A DNA stretch of 64,000 bases from Lycium barbarum (GCF_019175385.1 NC_083343.1:53714457-53778456); one strand, 5' to 3'. Shown: positions 21,578 to 35,260, counted from the first letter of the stretch. A program made the numbers and translations. The notes: generated from the sequence alone by a model not told the origin.

Positions 21578-23029
21578 TCAGAAAAAGGTTAGTAATATAC
21601 CTGGGTCTGCGTCTGGTGATGCCTCTGGGTCACGCCGACCAGTCAAAGCGTATATGCGGTTCGAGGGACCGCTAGAACCTGAACCGCCACCGCGGCCTCG
21701 ACCGCGTCCTGCCGGTGCTGGCATACCTCGCCCTCCAGGGCGTGCAACAGATGGAGCAGATGATGAACCGGCGGCTGACCCTGTCGGCTGAGCCACACTA
21801 CCAGAACCGCTAGCCAACGGACAGTCTCTCATAAAGTGGCCCTGACCACCACAAGAAAAACAAGCTCCAATCGCTCGATAGCACTCCCCAGGATGAGACT
21901 TCCCTCAATGAGAACAACGGGGCCTGGGTGGTCTGGCATGGCTGGGACCCCTGGATACCTGTGAACCTGCCACCCTGGGGCTCTGACCGGCCCCAGACGG
22001 TCCCGCACTATCCAATCGCTTATTAGCAGACTGCGTGTCCCGGCCTAACGGAGGGAAGTATCCACTGGACGGATACTGAGGCTGCCCGCCCCGAGAATCT
22101 TCAGGATACCCCGCTGATCTATCCCTCTTGGGCCGTCTCCCATCATACTCTCGGCTGGGCCGATCTGCTCGGTGCCGGTTCTCCATCCCCTGGGCGTAGG
22201 CCTGTAGACGGGCAATGTCCATATCTGTCTGCAATGACACCGCCATACAGCTGTCAATCAGGTAACGATCCAACCCCATAACATATCTATGCATCCGATC
22301 AGACATATCAGCTACCACGGCAGGTGCATACCGGGCCAGGGAATCAAACTCCAAATTATATTCACGAACGCTCCGACCCCTCTGCTGCAAATGTAAAAAC
22401 TGATCAGCTCGCTCCCGTCGTAACTCTGGGGGCAGAAAGTGGCGGGTGAATGCTGTCACAAACTGATCCCAAGTGGCTGGAGGGGCACCCTCTCCCCTAG
22501 ACAACTCCCAAGTCTCGTACCAGTGGGTAGCAACATCTCGAAGTCTGTGCGAAGCCAGCTCGACCGACTCGGTTTCTGAGGCCCTGACTAAGTCCAGTGA
22601 GCGCCGCATCCCCCGAATAAAGTCATGGGGGTCCTCTTCGGGCTTAGACCCGAAAAACTCTGGAGGGCCACATAATAGAAACTCCCGAACTCTCAGGCTG
22701 TCCCGCCTGTCATCGTCATCATCGTCCCTCCGCCCGCATCTGCGAGCCTGCCTTGCTACCAGTGTGGTCAACAACTGTACAGCCTCTCTCAGGGTCCTAT
22801 CCTCCGCCCCAGGCTGAGGAGCTGGAGTCTCAGGAGCGGGTACACGGACCTCTGGAGCTGCTGAAGGTCCTGCTCCAGGCTGTACTAGTGGGGGTGTAGC
22901 AGACCCCTCAGAATGAGGCACATCCCCAGGCAAATCATAAACACGAGCCCGGGTAGCTCGCTGTGCCTGGCTAGTCTCTACCATCCTCGCTTTGCCCTTC
23001 TGGGCCGCCGTTGCCTTCTTCGGAGGCAT
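21578..23029 (-). pseudogene. gag: E2 gag with one premature stop
   Basis: One frame of 488 codons from 23041 (likely start MPPKKAT at 23029). It is interrupted only by a TGA at 21905-21907 that replaces the first Cys of the zinc-binding segment (RCSH*GKSHPGEC; E1 has RCARCGKPHSGQC). The gag core is intact (PPEFFGSKPEEDPHDFIRGM, LPPELRRERAD), as is the second knuckle CFSCGGQGHFMRDC after the stop. The C-terminus ends ITALTGRR-like then DADPGILLTFF, truncated at the same place as E1. It encodes particle protein only, with no enzymes downstream. The stop would remove the nucleocapsid. The single lesion indicates fairly recent loss of function. The region is more GC-rich than its surroundings. 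Confidence 0.88.
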
Positions 23030-23216
23030 CACTGCAAACACAATAACGGGTCAGATCAGAATGACCCTAATAGCACAGCTCTATCGCACGATCTAAGATT
23101 CCAAAGAAAGTAACACCCTAAATGCCCTGTAGCTTCCTGTTTATAGATGTGGTGCACAACACATCGATAAAAAAGACTCTACGAGACACGGCCTGTAGAC
23201 ATTCCGAGGACAAACC

Positions 23217-23228
23217 GCTCTGATACCA
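23217..23228 (-). other. E2 primer-binding site (initiator tRNA-Met)
   Basis: TGGTATCAGAGC on -, four bases beyond the LTR end at 23233. Confidence 0.9.
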
Positions 23229-23232
23229 CTTT

Positions 23233-26146
23233 TGTCACGACCCAGCCCCGTGGGCCGCGACTGGCACCCTACTTGGGTACCTAGACCGAATCGCACATTC
23301 ATTATCAAATCCAAACTTATTCCCGAATTTTTCGAAATCATGTCAAACGTAATTTATATCAAAATATGTCTTAAGCGGTCGCACCAAATCAAAATGCCAT
23401 ATCAAATACAAACTGAGCGGCGGAATAGACATCGCCGGTCAAAAGTGCAAACATAAGCATAAGGGCCATTTGGGGCCATCATAACAGACAGACCGCTTTA
23501 AGACCAGAAAACGAAATCAAACCAACATATACAGGACCCTCACCCCACATATATGACTACAGGCCTCTACGAAATTCAAAACAAAGACATATGGCGAGAC
23601 AGGGCCCCGCCATACCCAAATAGTCAAATATACCGAATATATACAAAGCAAAAGGAGTTTGTACCAAAAGTGGACTCCGGATCAAAGAGGAGTACTCCGG
23701 AATAGCAAAGAGTGAAACCTACTGTGGAGGATCACCGATATCTGCACCTGCGGGCATAAAACGCAGCCCCCGAAGAAAGGGGGTCAGTACGAAATATGTA
23801 CTGAGTATGCAAAGCACGGAGTACAGAAATATGGATCAAAACTGAAAGCAAATCAGATAACAAAGTGGAGTACAAATCGGGATGTCAAAATCCGTATCAA
23901 AATCATATACGTATACATAATGCAAACAAAATCATGCAAACGCTTAGGAACGTGGTCGCCACTCCGACGCTGGCGCCACACATAGCATAACACCAGAAGG
24001 TTTCAAATCTCCGTATCTCCGAACATAAACAGAAACATAGGTGAGCGTATCGCATCACGAGCCATATCACAGCATAACTCCAAACGGAACCCGGCCCTAT
24101 GGCGAAGCCTCGGGAACCGTAACACAGCATACGGCCGAATTATTGTAAGGCGCACGAATCATAACCGGCCCGGGAACCGGTGAACGAAGTCATAATAAGG
24201 CACGAGCGGAGTCATGAGCAAACAAATGCAATTCATATTTCAAAATAGCCTTTCAAAACTTAGTAGTCTCATAAGTCATTTCATAGTACAAAATAATTGA
24301 ATACTTAGTCGATACAAAGTTTCATTTCACAAAACGTTTCCAAAGTAGTACGTATAGCTCAATACGTAACTTAGCGTATCGTAATATTCAAAACACATCC
24401 CGTAGGAGGAAGTTCAAAAATCGAAGGTATCATTTCAAACTTTATTCAAAAGGACAGCCCAATAAGACAAATAGGGCGTCTCGGGGTTAGTGGGCCCACC
24501 TCGAGTCAAATTGAGGTGGCGAACATATTTTACGAACATTTATAGGCCAAAGGGTCATACATAATCATTTCTAAGTTACCCGACCACATTTCGATAGGTT
24601 TCGGACGAGTGGTGGCATTCTAGCCAAAATAGAGCCCTTAGGCTTCAATTGAATTGAATGAATAGTAACTTTTCTGTGGATCGGGTTTCGAGGAGCAGAA
24701 ATTCTCCGGAAGTTCCCATATTCGCCTATCACACTAAGATATGCCAAACAAAGAAGTGGGAAGCTTTACATACCTTACAGACGTCTTACGCTCTCCCAAA
24801 AGTCAAGTCCCGTTTCGTCTGAAATCTGCAAATGGTCAAAGTTACCAATTGAGATTCTTAGGCTTAAAAATGCCTTTAACTTCATTTTTGTCTACCGAAA
24901 TTTCGGCACCATTTCCCCTATAAATCTAACACCCCCGAGACATAGCTCAGCTCAAAATACATCAACAACAACCCAAACATCATCAAACAATATAAACCAT
25001 ATTCGAACTTCAAAAGCCTACCTTACTACACAAGTTGGAAATCTTTCATTCAAACTTCAAAATTCCAAATCTATATCCATATTATTGTATTCATTTACTC
25101 ATTCAAGATTATTCAATCACATCCCAAGTACATTCCAAACCATATACGAAAGTTCCCGAAATTCATTATTTTCCATATTCCATTCAAAACACCAAAAGTC
25201 ACGACGAACATTCTAACTTGCGTCGTTTCATTCCGAATTCATTAACATCAACCATAAATCACATTTAAAGTCTTTAGCACCCTAGATATACAATGATATA
25301 CACAATTATACCAAAGGTATACACTTTCCGATAACGTTCCGAAATCATTTTCCAACGCCAATCCAATTCATCAATCAATCATTTACGACACAAAGGTCAC
25401 AACGACACATTATACAAACTAAACAAGATCAATTCACATCACTTTCTTCTTCCTAGGGCTCACGGCCAACTACACTCTTTCACGCACACATACGCCATGC
25501 ATCTTCACCCAAAATCCCATAATTTTCATGAATTTCTAATCACCATCACATTTATACAAGTTCCATAACTCAAAAGTGACAAAATTCATACCTTTACTTG
25601 AATTTCCGACTTGTCGCAAACGCGCACCCTTCGCCAAACTAATTGTACCACAACGGAGAGCGTCTTGCATACACTATAAATATGAAAAGAACAAGATTTT
25701 AGGATCAAACACAAGGCTAAAAAAATTTTCTTTCTCTCTTTCTCCAAGTTCGGCCAAGAGGGGTATTATTGAGCTCCCAAGGTTTATTCAATTGTTCTTG
25801 ATCCTTCTAAGGGGAGATATGGATATATATCACTTATATGGTCACATGAACATCACATGACCATTTAAAAAGGGGCTTGGGCCTTGCCTTTGGCCGGCCA
25901 CCCCATAAACTTTGGGCCTCAATTTTGTTCTAATATTTCTCGGCCCAATTCATTAAAAGTCCCGTTTTGTAATTCCCGAACTAATTTCCGAAATTCCAAA
26001 TTTACCCTCGGCCTTCCCCGATGTCTTAACATAAATGATCCCATAACCAACATAGTCATATTCACCAAAATCGAAATATGTCCTTATAATACACACGTCG
26101 TAATTTTTTTCTCGATTTCCAATTATACGAAACACGGGACATAACA
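23233..26146 (-). repeat. E2 right (5') LTR, 2914 bp
   Basis: Starts TGTCACGACCCAGCC and ends ACGGGACATAACA on +. It contains the three-stem motif at about 23755-23815 (C5/G5 version). The stretch 25436-26146 matches the left LTR pieces on either side of E1, and thus preserves the E1 empty target site. It is followed by GGACT. The bases before the left LTR are GAACT, so there is no clean TSD. Confidence 0.88.
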
Positions 26147-26722
26147 GGACTAGCCTCACATACCTTTTGCGTTTTACTAATTTATTGCTTGCTTGTTCTC
26201 CATCAATGCCCACGTTTCTACCTTCAAGAGAAGTCGCATGAACATTAGCTAATTGATTGCTTAAACGCACTTACTAAAGCTAAAGAAAATTGGGCAGCAT
26301 TTCCTTTATTTATACAACTTTTCCCATATTCTATATCAACTCCCAAACATTCATAACAACCTTCACAATATAATAGACAACAATCATCATTCATCTACAT
26401 TATCCGCATTTCACAATTCCCCTTCAATTTCTCCATAATTGTGGTTATAGTTCGCTATCGCGGTTTCTCATATATAATACTTATTCCATGGTCTAAATTT
26501 CATTCACAACATACCAATATTTATAATTCACCCCAAACTACTACTCAACAATGACACTATTCACTCATTTATGACTCATTTCCTATATCTTTCTACAATC
26601 CAAGTATTTTTAACTTTCAACACCTTAAACAATAAGGAATGATCATAAAACTCACCTTAGATAATGGATGAACAACCCTTGAGTGGAACTTCTTTTCTTG
26701 CACCAAAACCCTAACTCACTTC
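26147..26722 (-). mobile_element. Fragment of an E5/E6-family LTR
   Basis: Matches, in reverse orientation, the interior of the E6 LTR (the 'aaaggtatgtgaggctagcc' region near 50840) and the E5 LTR near 43340-43910. There is no gene. It is cut on the left by E2 and on the right by the E3 LTR. Confidence 0.7.
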
Positions 26723-29256
26723 TATTACACCTCGTAAATTTCCCCGTGAATGTACAACGAATAGACTAACGGAGAATACGAGTATACGATGTTTTAGTGA
26801 GAAGGGAACGATGTTTGACGACCCTAAGTAAGATTTCAAAGGCGATGGGAACAAGGGATAAGGTTATGCTCCACAATGACTAATTATAGGTTCTGAAGAC
26901 GTGAAAGTTGCAGATTCACACTTTGGCCCAGTTGGTCGTAAAGTGAAATACGGACCGTACAGTGGTATACGGCCTGTAAACCACCAGGTCGTATTCCAAC
27001 TCAAAAAACTTCAACTTTCTGTAAAATGTTCAAATGGTTAAATACAACTTGGAATACGGCCCGTACATCGAAATACAAACCGTAAACTGCGATCGTAAAT
27101 CGCCATGATCCTCAGCATACCTTTCTGGTTCTGTTATGCTTAAATACGGTCGTGAAGGACGGACCGTAAACCAGAATACAACCCGTAAATTGGGTTTACG
27201 GCCACTGTGCACTCCGACTATTGTTCATAAAAATCAGATTTTGTGATTAATATAAGGGACCCTTTCTCATTCATTTTCATTTTATTTCCACTCTCCAAAA
27301 GTCAAGAAACATCTAGAACTCTCTCTACTCTTTACCCACAAGAGAATCAAAGGAAGATCAAGATCAACAACACCAAATCCATGAAATCAAAAGTGTGAAA
27401 CTCAGCAAAGTTCATCTACACCAAGAAATTGCAAAGAAAGTGAAGTAGGGTTTTTGGCATAGAAGAGTATTACTACTCAAGGCTTACTCCTACCACATGT
27501 AATGTAAGTTTATGGCTTTATCATGATGATTGAAGTATCTATATGATGAAACACTCGGATTATAGGAGTGTGTAGTAAATGGGTCATAAAATGTGAATAG
27601 TGTCATAGTTGAATGATAGTTGGATTGAATTATGAATGTTGATGAGTTGGGAGTATAAAAATGCTATAAATGACGTGTAGACCATGAAATAGGTGTGATG
27701 TATGAGAAAATGTTATGATGAGCTAAAACCCATAAATGGGGAGAAATTGGAGGGAAATGGTGGAATGTGGTAAATGTAAATAAATGACGATTGTTGATAT
27801 GATATTCTGAGGGTTGTTGTGAATGTTTGGTAGTTGAAATGAAACATGGTAAAAGTAGTAGAAACAAAGGAAATGTTGCCCAATTTTCCCTAGAAATAGT
27901 AGCGCGTTCTTCTCATCGATTGACTAACGATGGTACGAATTCTCTCTTGAAGGTAGAGACATGACATCAAAGGAAATCAAGCAAATGATAGCATAGTTAA
28001 CCGACAAAGGTTTGTGAGGCTCATCTTTTCTTTCAAAAGGCATGAATCCTTCAACTTTTATATAATCCTTCGACAAAACAAAGCCTATGGGTCCTTCAAT
28101 ATATTGAATTACATATGAATATGATGGTGATGATAATGAGCTAGATTATAGCGATTCAAGAAATTGTGGCATGATGTTCCTATAAGGTTAATGATGTTAT
28201 CTTTATTAACACTCGCCTTATGCTCTATTTCCTTCAAGGCGAGGCACGACACTCATAAACGTTCATAATATAATCGGGGGTTCACGACCTTACGTCACCC
28301 CGACATAGTGTAGTTGCCCTTAAAGCTTAATGTATGCTCTTAATGCTAATATATGATATGCCTATAAGATGATTAACAATGCTAGTTGTAATACGATGAT
28401 GATATGTATAAGATACCAAGAAATAAGAAGATGATGCTATGTTATGAGATGTGTAATAGTGATGTGTTATGATTGCTTTTGTGATGATAAGATTCCACCG
28501 CGCCTATATGGCCGGGCATGTCACAGCTAATGCGGGCTGCTATGTTTACAACGAGCCTAGAGGGCCGGGCATGATCACCACTAGTGGGCGGCATATGAGA
28601 ATTACCTGGACGCGGGTAATGATGCGGAGTATGATGTGACGATGTATGTGATGAAGTATATGATGATGTATGTGATGATGAATGTCATGATATATGAGAT
28701 ATGGCAAAACATATACTATGATGATGTAAAATATGATATATGTGAAAAGTATGTTGCTTATAATAGTCAAACAGGTTATATCTTTTCTTATGATTCATGA
28801 TGCTCCTACGACATTGTTCATTTCATTCCTGCCTTACATACTCAGTACAATGTTCGTACTGACGTCCGTTTTCTTTGGTTGTTGTGTTCATGCCCATTGG
28901 TAGACAGGAAGGAGATCTTGCTCCGGACTCTTAGAAGTTGTTAGCTGACTGAAAGCACTCCCTTGTTCCGGAGGTGCTCATGATGAATCTTTTGTGTACA
29001 GTTGCATATGTAATCCAATAGAGGCTCGAAGATACTCAATGTGGGTTATGTGGTTTCACGACGTGGATATTGTGCAAATATGTTGATATATGTCATTGTA
29101 TAAAAGCATTATATTTTGTAATGAAAAATAGATTCTTTTGTAAAATGAGCATGGATTCGATAAATGATTGTTGAATGAGTCTAAGAAGTAATAGTACGAG
29201 CGGTGCTCGGTGGTTAGCCCCGGGTACCCGTCACGGCCCCTAGTTGGGTCGTGATA
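26723..29256 (+). repeat. E3 5' LTR (about 2.5 kb)
   Basis: Starts TATTACACCTCG (family consensus TGTTACACC, so the terminal G has mutated). It ends GGGTCGTGATA just before the PBS. It includes a cluster of ACGGNCCGT palindromes at about 26945-27205, a TATA-like AATATAAGGG near 27248, GGCCGGGCATG modules near 28508 and 28560, and the first stem of the conserved motif near 28845. It belongs to the same LTR family as E5 and E6. Confidence 0.82.
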
Positions 29257-29260
29257 GAAG

Positions 29261-29272
29261 TGGTATCAGAGC
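29261..29272 (+). other. E3 primer-binding site (initiator tRNA-Met)
   Basis: TGGTATCAGAGC four bases after the LTR end. Confidence 0.9.
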
Positions 29273-29460
29273 AGTTCGTCCTAGGAAGTGTCTACGAGCC
29301 GTTTCTAGTAAAGTCTTGTTTACGGTGTGTTGCGCGCCACATCAATAAACAAGGGGCTACAAGGCATTTACGAAAAATGACCATCTTTGTTCTCATGAGA
29401 TCGTGTGATAGAGCCGTGTATAAGATTTAATCCTCCCTAATAGTGCGTTATTATTTCAGA

Positions 29461-30640
29461 ATGCCGCCAAAGGGAAAGACTACAGCTGCCCAGAAGGGCA
29501 AGACTACGACAAAGAGGCGGGTAGAAAGAGAGCCTCCGATAAATATAGAAGAATGTGAATCGCATAATGAGGCTTTGTCTAATACTTCGTCTACCCCGCT
29601 TAATGTGGGCGAGCAGGGAGGAGCTCCAGCTCCAATTCCTCAGCCGGTTGCTTCAGGTCAACAAATGACCGAGGCCATTCAGTTATTGACACAGTTGATT
29701 GCCGCCCAGGCACAGCGGCAAAATGCGGGCCTGAGTGATCGATCAGCCAGTACTAGAGCCCGTGACTTCATGACTTTAAATCCTCCGGAGTTCTTTGGGT
29801 CAAAGCCGGATGAAGATCCGCAAAACTTTATTGATGAAATGTTGAGGACCTTAAAAATTATTCATGCCTCCGAGACTGAATTCGTGGAGTTGGCATCTTA
29901 TAGACTACGGGCAGTCCTATGGTACAACACTTGGGTGTTATCAAGAAGAGAGAATGCGCCTCCACCCGTATGGCAGGAATTTGTGGATTCTTTTACTCGC
30001 CACTATTTGCCACCAGAGGTCCGCCGAGCTAGAGCGGACAGTTTTTTGAATCTAAAGCAAGGAAACATGAGTGCTCGGGAATATAGCTTGCAATTCAATT
30101 CTTTGTCCATGTATGCCCGGCTATGGTGGCTTTCATGGGAGATCGGGTGCATAGATTTGTGAGTGGTTTGGGACCGCATTTATTCAAAGATTGTTTGACG
30201 GCTTCCCTACAAGACGGGATGGATATTTCCCGAATACAGGCCCATGCCCAGAACTTAGAGGGGCGAGAGCAACCAACAAGGAGTGATCGTGATATCGACA
30301 GAAGGCAAAGCAAGCGGGCCAGATCTATGGGCACATGCAGTGATTATAGAGGGGGACCAAGACAGACCTACTCCCGATGTTCGGGCCAATCAACGACTAG
30401 TGTGCCTCCCAGGTTTCCGGATAGGATATGTGACCACTCCTTTCGCTCAGGACAGGGTCAAAGTTCGAGGGCTTCAGGTTCCCAGTTTGAGGGTGATTAT
30501 AGTCAGGGGAGACCCCAGTTCCCCGATGTAGTCGATGCCACAAATTACACTCAGGGCTGTGTCGCCAGGACACAGATGCTTGTTACGTTTGCGGACAGAC
30601 TAGGCATTTGATGCTAGATTGTCCCTCGCGGTATGGTAGA
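29461..30640 (+). pseudogene. gag: E3 gag (frameshifted), Tekay-type chromovirus
   Basis: Starts MPPKGKTTAAQKGK after a TTTCAG. The first frame runs to 30162 with the gag core (NPPEFFGSKPDEDPQNFIDEM, LPPEVRRARADSFLNLKQGNMS). A deletion near 30118 shifts frame and gag resumes from about 30123 (GDRVHRFVSGLGPHLFKDCLTASLQDGMDISRIQAHAQNLEG). A second shift near 30530 leads into the zinc knuckle CYVCGQTRHLMLDC at about 30581-30622, which itself is intact. Two frame changes make it non-functional. It is closely similar to the E6 gag at 52231 onwards. Confidence 0.87.
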
Positions 30641-30689
30641 GGTGGAGTTTAGCCCACAGGATCAGCTGTTGGTTCTTCATCAGTACGCC

Positions 30690-33533
30690 CGACAGCACAG
30701 ACTCCCCAGATAACAGCAGGCCGAGGCAGAGGTAGAGGGGCTGCATCTACTTCAGGAGCCACTCATCCCCGAGTGTATGCTTTAGCTGGGCGACAGGATC
30801 TCGAGTCCTCCCCAGACGTTATTATAGGTATATTGTCTATATTTTCTAGTGATGTGTATGCATTGATAGATCCGGGGTCTACATTCTAATATATTACCAC
30901 ATATGTTGCTGGTTGTATCGGGGTGAAACCCGAGTTAATTAAACCTTTTGAGGTACTCACTCCGGTTGGTGATCCCGTGATAGCAAGGCAAGTGTACAAA
31001 AATTGTGTCATTGTGATATGTGATTGTTAGACCAAAGCTAATTTGATTGAGCTGAAAATGATAGATTTCGATGTAATCATGGGTATGGATTGGTTGGCCT
31101 CGTGCTATGCGAATGTTGATTGCCGCACGAAAGTGGTTCGATTTCAATTTCTGAGAGAGCCCATACTTGAGTGGAAGGGTAACACAATATCTCCAAAGGG
31201 TAGGTTTATTTCCTACCTTAAGGCAAGAAAGATGATAGCTAAAGGCTATATTTACCATCTAGTTCGACTGCATGACACAGAAGCAAAGTTGCCAACATTT
31301 CAATCTGTTCCGGTGGTGAATGAATTTCCGGACGTATTTCCAGATGAACTTCCAGGTCTTCCTCCAGAAAGGGAAATTGATTTCGCTATTGGTGTGTTGC
31401 CGGACACCGAGCCCATTTCTATTCCTCCTTATCGAATGGCTCCGGCAGAATTGAAAGAGCTAAAGGTGCAGCTGAAAGACTTGCTTGAAAAGGGGTTCAT
31501 TAGACCCAGTTCATCGTCGTGGGGAGCACCGGTCTTGTTCATGAGAAAGAAGGATGGTTCCCTACGAATGTGTATTGACTACAGGCAGTTGAATAAGGTG
31601 ACGATAAAGAATAAATATCCTCTCCCGAGGGTTGATGCCTTGTTTGATCAGATACAGGGTGCCAAATGGTTTTCAAAAATTTACTTGAGGTCAGGTTATC
31701 ATCAAGTGAGGGTTAGAGAAGAAGATATCCCTAAAATGGCTTTCAGAACAAGATACGACCACTGTGAATTTCGAGTAATGTCCTTTGGGTTGACTAATGC
31801 TCTGGCCGTGTTTATGAATTTGATGAATAATGTATTCAGGCCGCTGTTGGATTTGTTCGTGATAGTATTCATCGATGACATTCTGGTGTATTCTCGCACA
31901 GAATCCGAACATGCAGATCATTTGTGAATTGTCCTTGGAAATCTTCGAGCCCGAGAATTATATGCAAAATTTTCTAAGTGCGAGTTTTGGCTGAATTCTG
32001 TAGCATTCTTGGGCCATATTATTTCAGATGATGGCATTCGAGTCGACACCCAAAAAATTGAAGCGGTGAAGACTTGGCCGAGGCCTACGGCGCCTACAGA
32101 AGTTCGTAGCTTTCTGGGATTAGCAGGTTATTACAGGAGATTCGTAGAGGGCTTCTCATCTATTTCGGCCCCATTGACGAAGCTAACCCAGAAGTCAGCA
32201 AAATTTCAGTGGAACGATGCTTGTGAGCATGGTTTCCAAGAGTTGAAAGATCAATTGACCTCACCTCCGGTTTTAACACTTCCAGAAGGGCCTGATCGCT
32301 ATGTTGTGTATTGTGATGCTTCCGGAGTGGGATTTGGATGCGTATTGATGCAACATGGTAGAGTTATTGCTTACGCCTCGAGACAATTGCGGAAACATGA
32401 AAAGAATTATCCCACTCATGATCTTGAATTGGCTGCGGTCATTCATGCGTTGAAGATATGGAGACATTATTTGTATGGTGTGCACATCGATATCTATACA
32501 GATCATAAGAGTCTCCAATATATTTTCAAACAGAAGGAGTTAAACCTGCGGCAGAGGCGGTGGTTAGAATTATTGAAGGATTATGATGTGAATATTTTAT
32601 ACCGCCCCGAAAAAGCGAATGTAGTAGCTGATGCGCTTAGCCGCCGATCCATGGGCAGTCTATGTGAAGTCCCTCCAGAAAAAAAAAGAAATGGTTCGTG
32701 AGCTCCATCAATTAACTAATCTTGGAGTACGTGCCATTGATTCGGGTAGTGCAGGTATTAGCATTAATGACCCCACAGTTTCATCTTTGAATATAGAAGT
32801 GAAGGAACGGCAGTATGAAGATTCCCAGTTAAGCCAATACAGAAACTTATCTCATAAAAAGGAGAAGTCACCATTTAAAGTTTCCACAGATGGGATCCTT
32901 AGATACCGAGGCAGACTATGTGTGCCAGATGTGGCAGAATTGCGCCGACGGATTCTAGAGGAAGCACATTATTCTCGGTATTCTATTCATCCAGGTGCAA
33001 CCAAAATGTATCAGGACCTCAAATTGCTATATTGGTGGGATGGCATGAAGAGGGACATAGCCGTATTCGTAGCGCAGTGTCCAAATTGCCAACAAGTAAA
33101 AGCCGAGCATCAAAAGCCAGGAGGATTATTACAGGCAATGGAAATCCCTACTTGGAAATGGGAAGTAATCAATATGGATTTTATTGTGGGATTGCTCCGT
33201 TCACGAGCGGAATATGATTCTATATGGGTGATAGTGGACAGACTCACAAAAGCAGCTCATTTTCTTCCAGTCAGAACCACGTATTCAGCGGAAGATTATG
33301 CTAGGTTCTATTTAAAAGAAATTGTGCGACTTCATGGAATTCCATTATCTATTATCACAGACAGAGGAGCACAATTTACAGCTAAGTTCTGGAAGTCCTT
33401 TCAAGAAGGTCTTGGTACTCAAGTGAAGCTTAGCACGGCGTTCCATCCGCAGATCGATGGACAAGCCGAGCGTACTATTCAGACCTTGGAGGATATGCTA
33501 CGAGCGTGTCTGCTGGATTTTGATGGTACTTGG
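30690..33533 (+). pseudogene. pol: E3 pol: protease, RT, RNase H, integrase (dead, 3'-truncated)
   Basis: One frame from about 30690 to 32690, then a shift in an A-run to another frame up to 33533. Protease: DVYALIDPGSTF then a stop at 30887-30889, and [58 protein letters not shown] and active site FIDDILVYS; the first catalytic Asp is Tyr ([10 protein letters not shown] near 31680). RNase [23 protein letters not shown]. Integrase: HHCC (HYSRYSIHPG ... CPNCQQ) and D,D(35)E (MDFIVGL, IITDRGAQF, GQAERT) both present. Stops also at 31028-31030 and 31925-31927. The ORF is cut at 33533 by the E4 LTR, so the integrase C-terminus and chromodomain are missing. Confidence 0.93.
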
Positions 33534-35260
33534 TGTTTTATCCCGTATTTTCGTATGTCGAATTATTTGTGAGCTAATCGACATAAGTTAAGGACAGGAT
33601 TATTTTGGGATATAAAATAAGTGCCTTTAATTCTCGATTTTAATTAGTGCACAATTTGTTTATAAATTTCAATTAGTATAGAAATATTATTGGAGATTAG
33701 GGACTAATTGACTATGATTAGATTATTAAGTGGGGATTAGTTATTAATTGAGATTAATTAAGTTAGCTAATTAGACACCAAGTGGACCCCACCGTTTTTA
33801 AAAAACAATTAATAAATAGGATAAAATAAATAAAACAAAATATTTATTAAGTAAAATAGGTGGATGATTCACTATTGGGGGGGGGGGGGGGGTACGTGTC
33901 CTATACATGGGCAAAATATATATAGCTACATTGTGACTAATCTTGTCATGTAATTTCATTTGCAAACTTAACAATTGAATGCTAAGGGAAAGACATAGAC
34001 ATGGCTGCCAAGGTTCGGCCATGGCAGTCCCTTTTTTTAAAAAAAACAAAATCTTTCTATTAAAATTTCAAGATATCTCACACGTTCAAGAGGCAACGAC
34101 GCAAGGTATTGAATTGAGGAGGAAGAAATAGTGCAATTGGTGCAAGTGGGTGTAGAATTTGCTCCGATTAAACTAAGGTAAGATTTTCTCATTTTTTGGT
34201 ATAATTGTATTAATGGTGTTGTAATGGAAGGATTAAAATTTTATTGGATGAAATTGGATGTAAGAAATTACACGAATTCGTTGTTATTGGGAGTTGTAGT
34301 TGTTATATGGAATTTTTGAGTGGAAAGATTAAAAGTATGGTTTATGTTCATATGTTGTTGTTCGTGTTGTTGTTGTATTGACGTTGATATGGCTTCTAAA
34401 TTTGGAATAAAGAAGTGTATAACGTATCGTATATAAAGCGTATGTTGGTCTGTTTGGCGTATAATCTTAAATGTTGACGATTTGGATTGGAAAAGGATTA
34501 AGAAAAGTTATTGGGTTGTTTGAGTTGTTTATGGGCTGGATTGTAAGGATTTGATACGAATATTACTATTACTGTCGTTGTTGGTATTGCTGTGATAACA
34601 GGAGGTTAATTGGAAGTTCGGGTTAGGCGAGTTATATAAGGGAAATGCTGCCCGATTTCCGTTAAATTCTTAACTAGTAAAAAGCCTAATCAAGAAAGTA
34701 TGAACTAAAGAATGACTCCTATAAGCCATTGGTTGTAGATTTATAAGCTAGAAAGTATAGTTTACTAACGATAGCGTTACTTTCATATTAAATAGGCTAA
34801 AGAAGCGACGAAGTAAGCTTGGTTACGGTTGATCTACGGCAGGTATGTAAAGCTAACCCTTTCTACTTTTTAGCATGATCTTTATGAAACAAACAGACGA
34901 TGTTTATATGATTCTAAAGAAGTTCCTATTCTTAGAGCCACTAGAATGGCCAATGTTCTTGATTTCCAGAAGCTATTTCATTATGTCTTGATACGTGTAT
35001 ATGATTCCAGAAATTCTATTTTCATATAATCCATAGTGACATTCGAAAGGTACTTGATGTGATTATTGTCTTGATTTTCAAATGATAGCTCGTTTTGATT
35101 ATTCTATCGAGTCTCAGATGTGTTTTAACTTGCATATGGTTGCTCACTACTCTACTCGTGCATGCCTCAATATGTCTTGCACCCAGTCCCGGGTCGGGTA
35201 TGTTATCGTGCACAGTTTCACTGCATTGTTCACTGAGTCCCTCACTAGAGGGTCGGGTAC

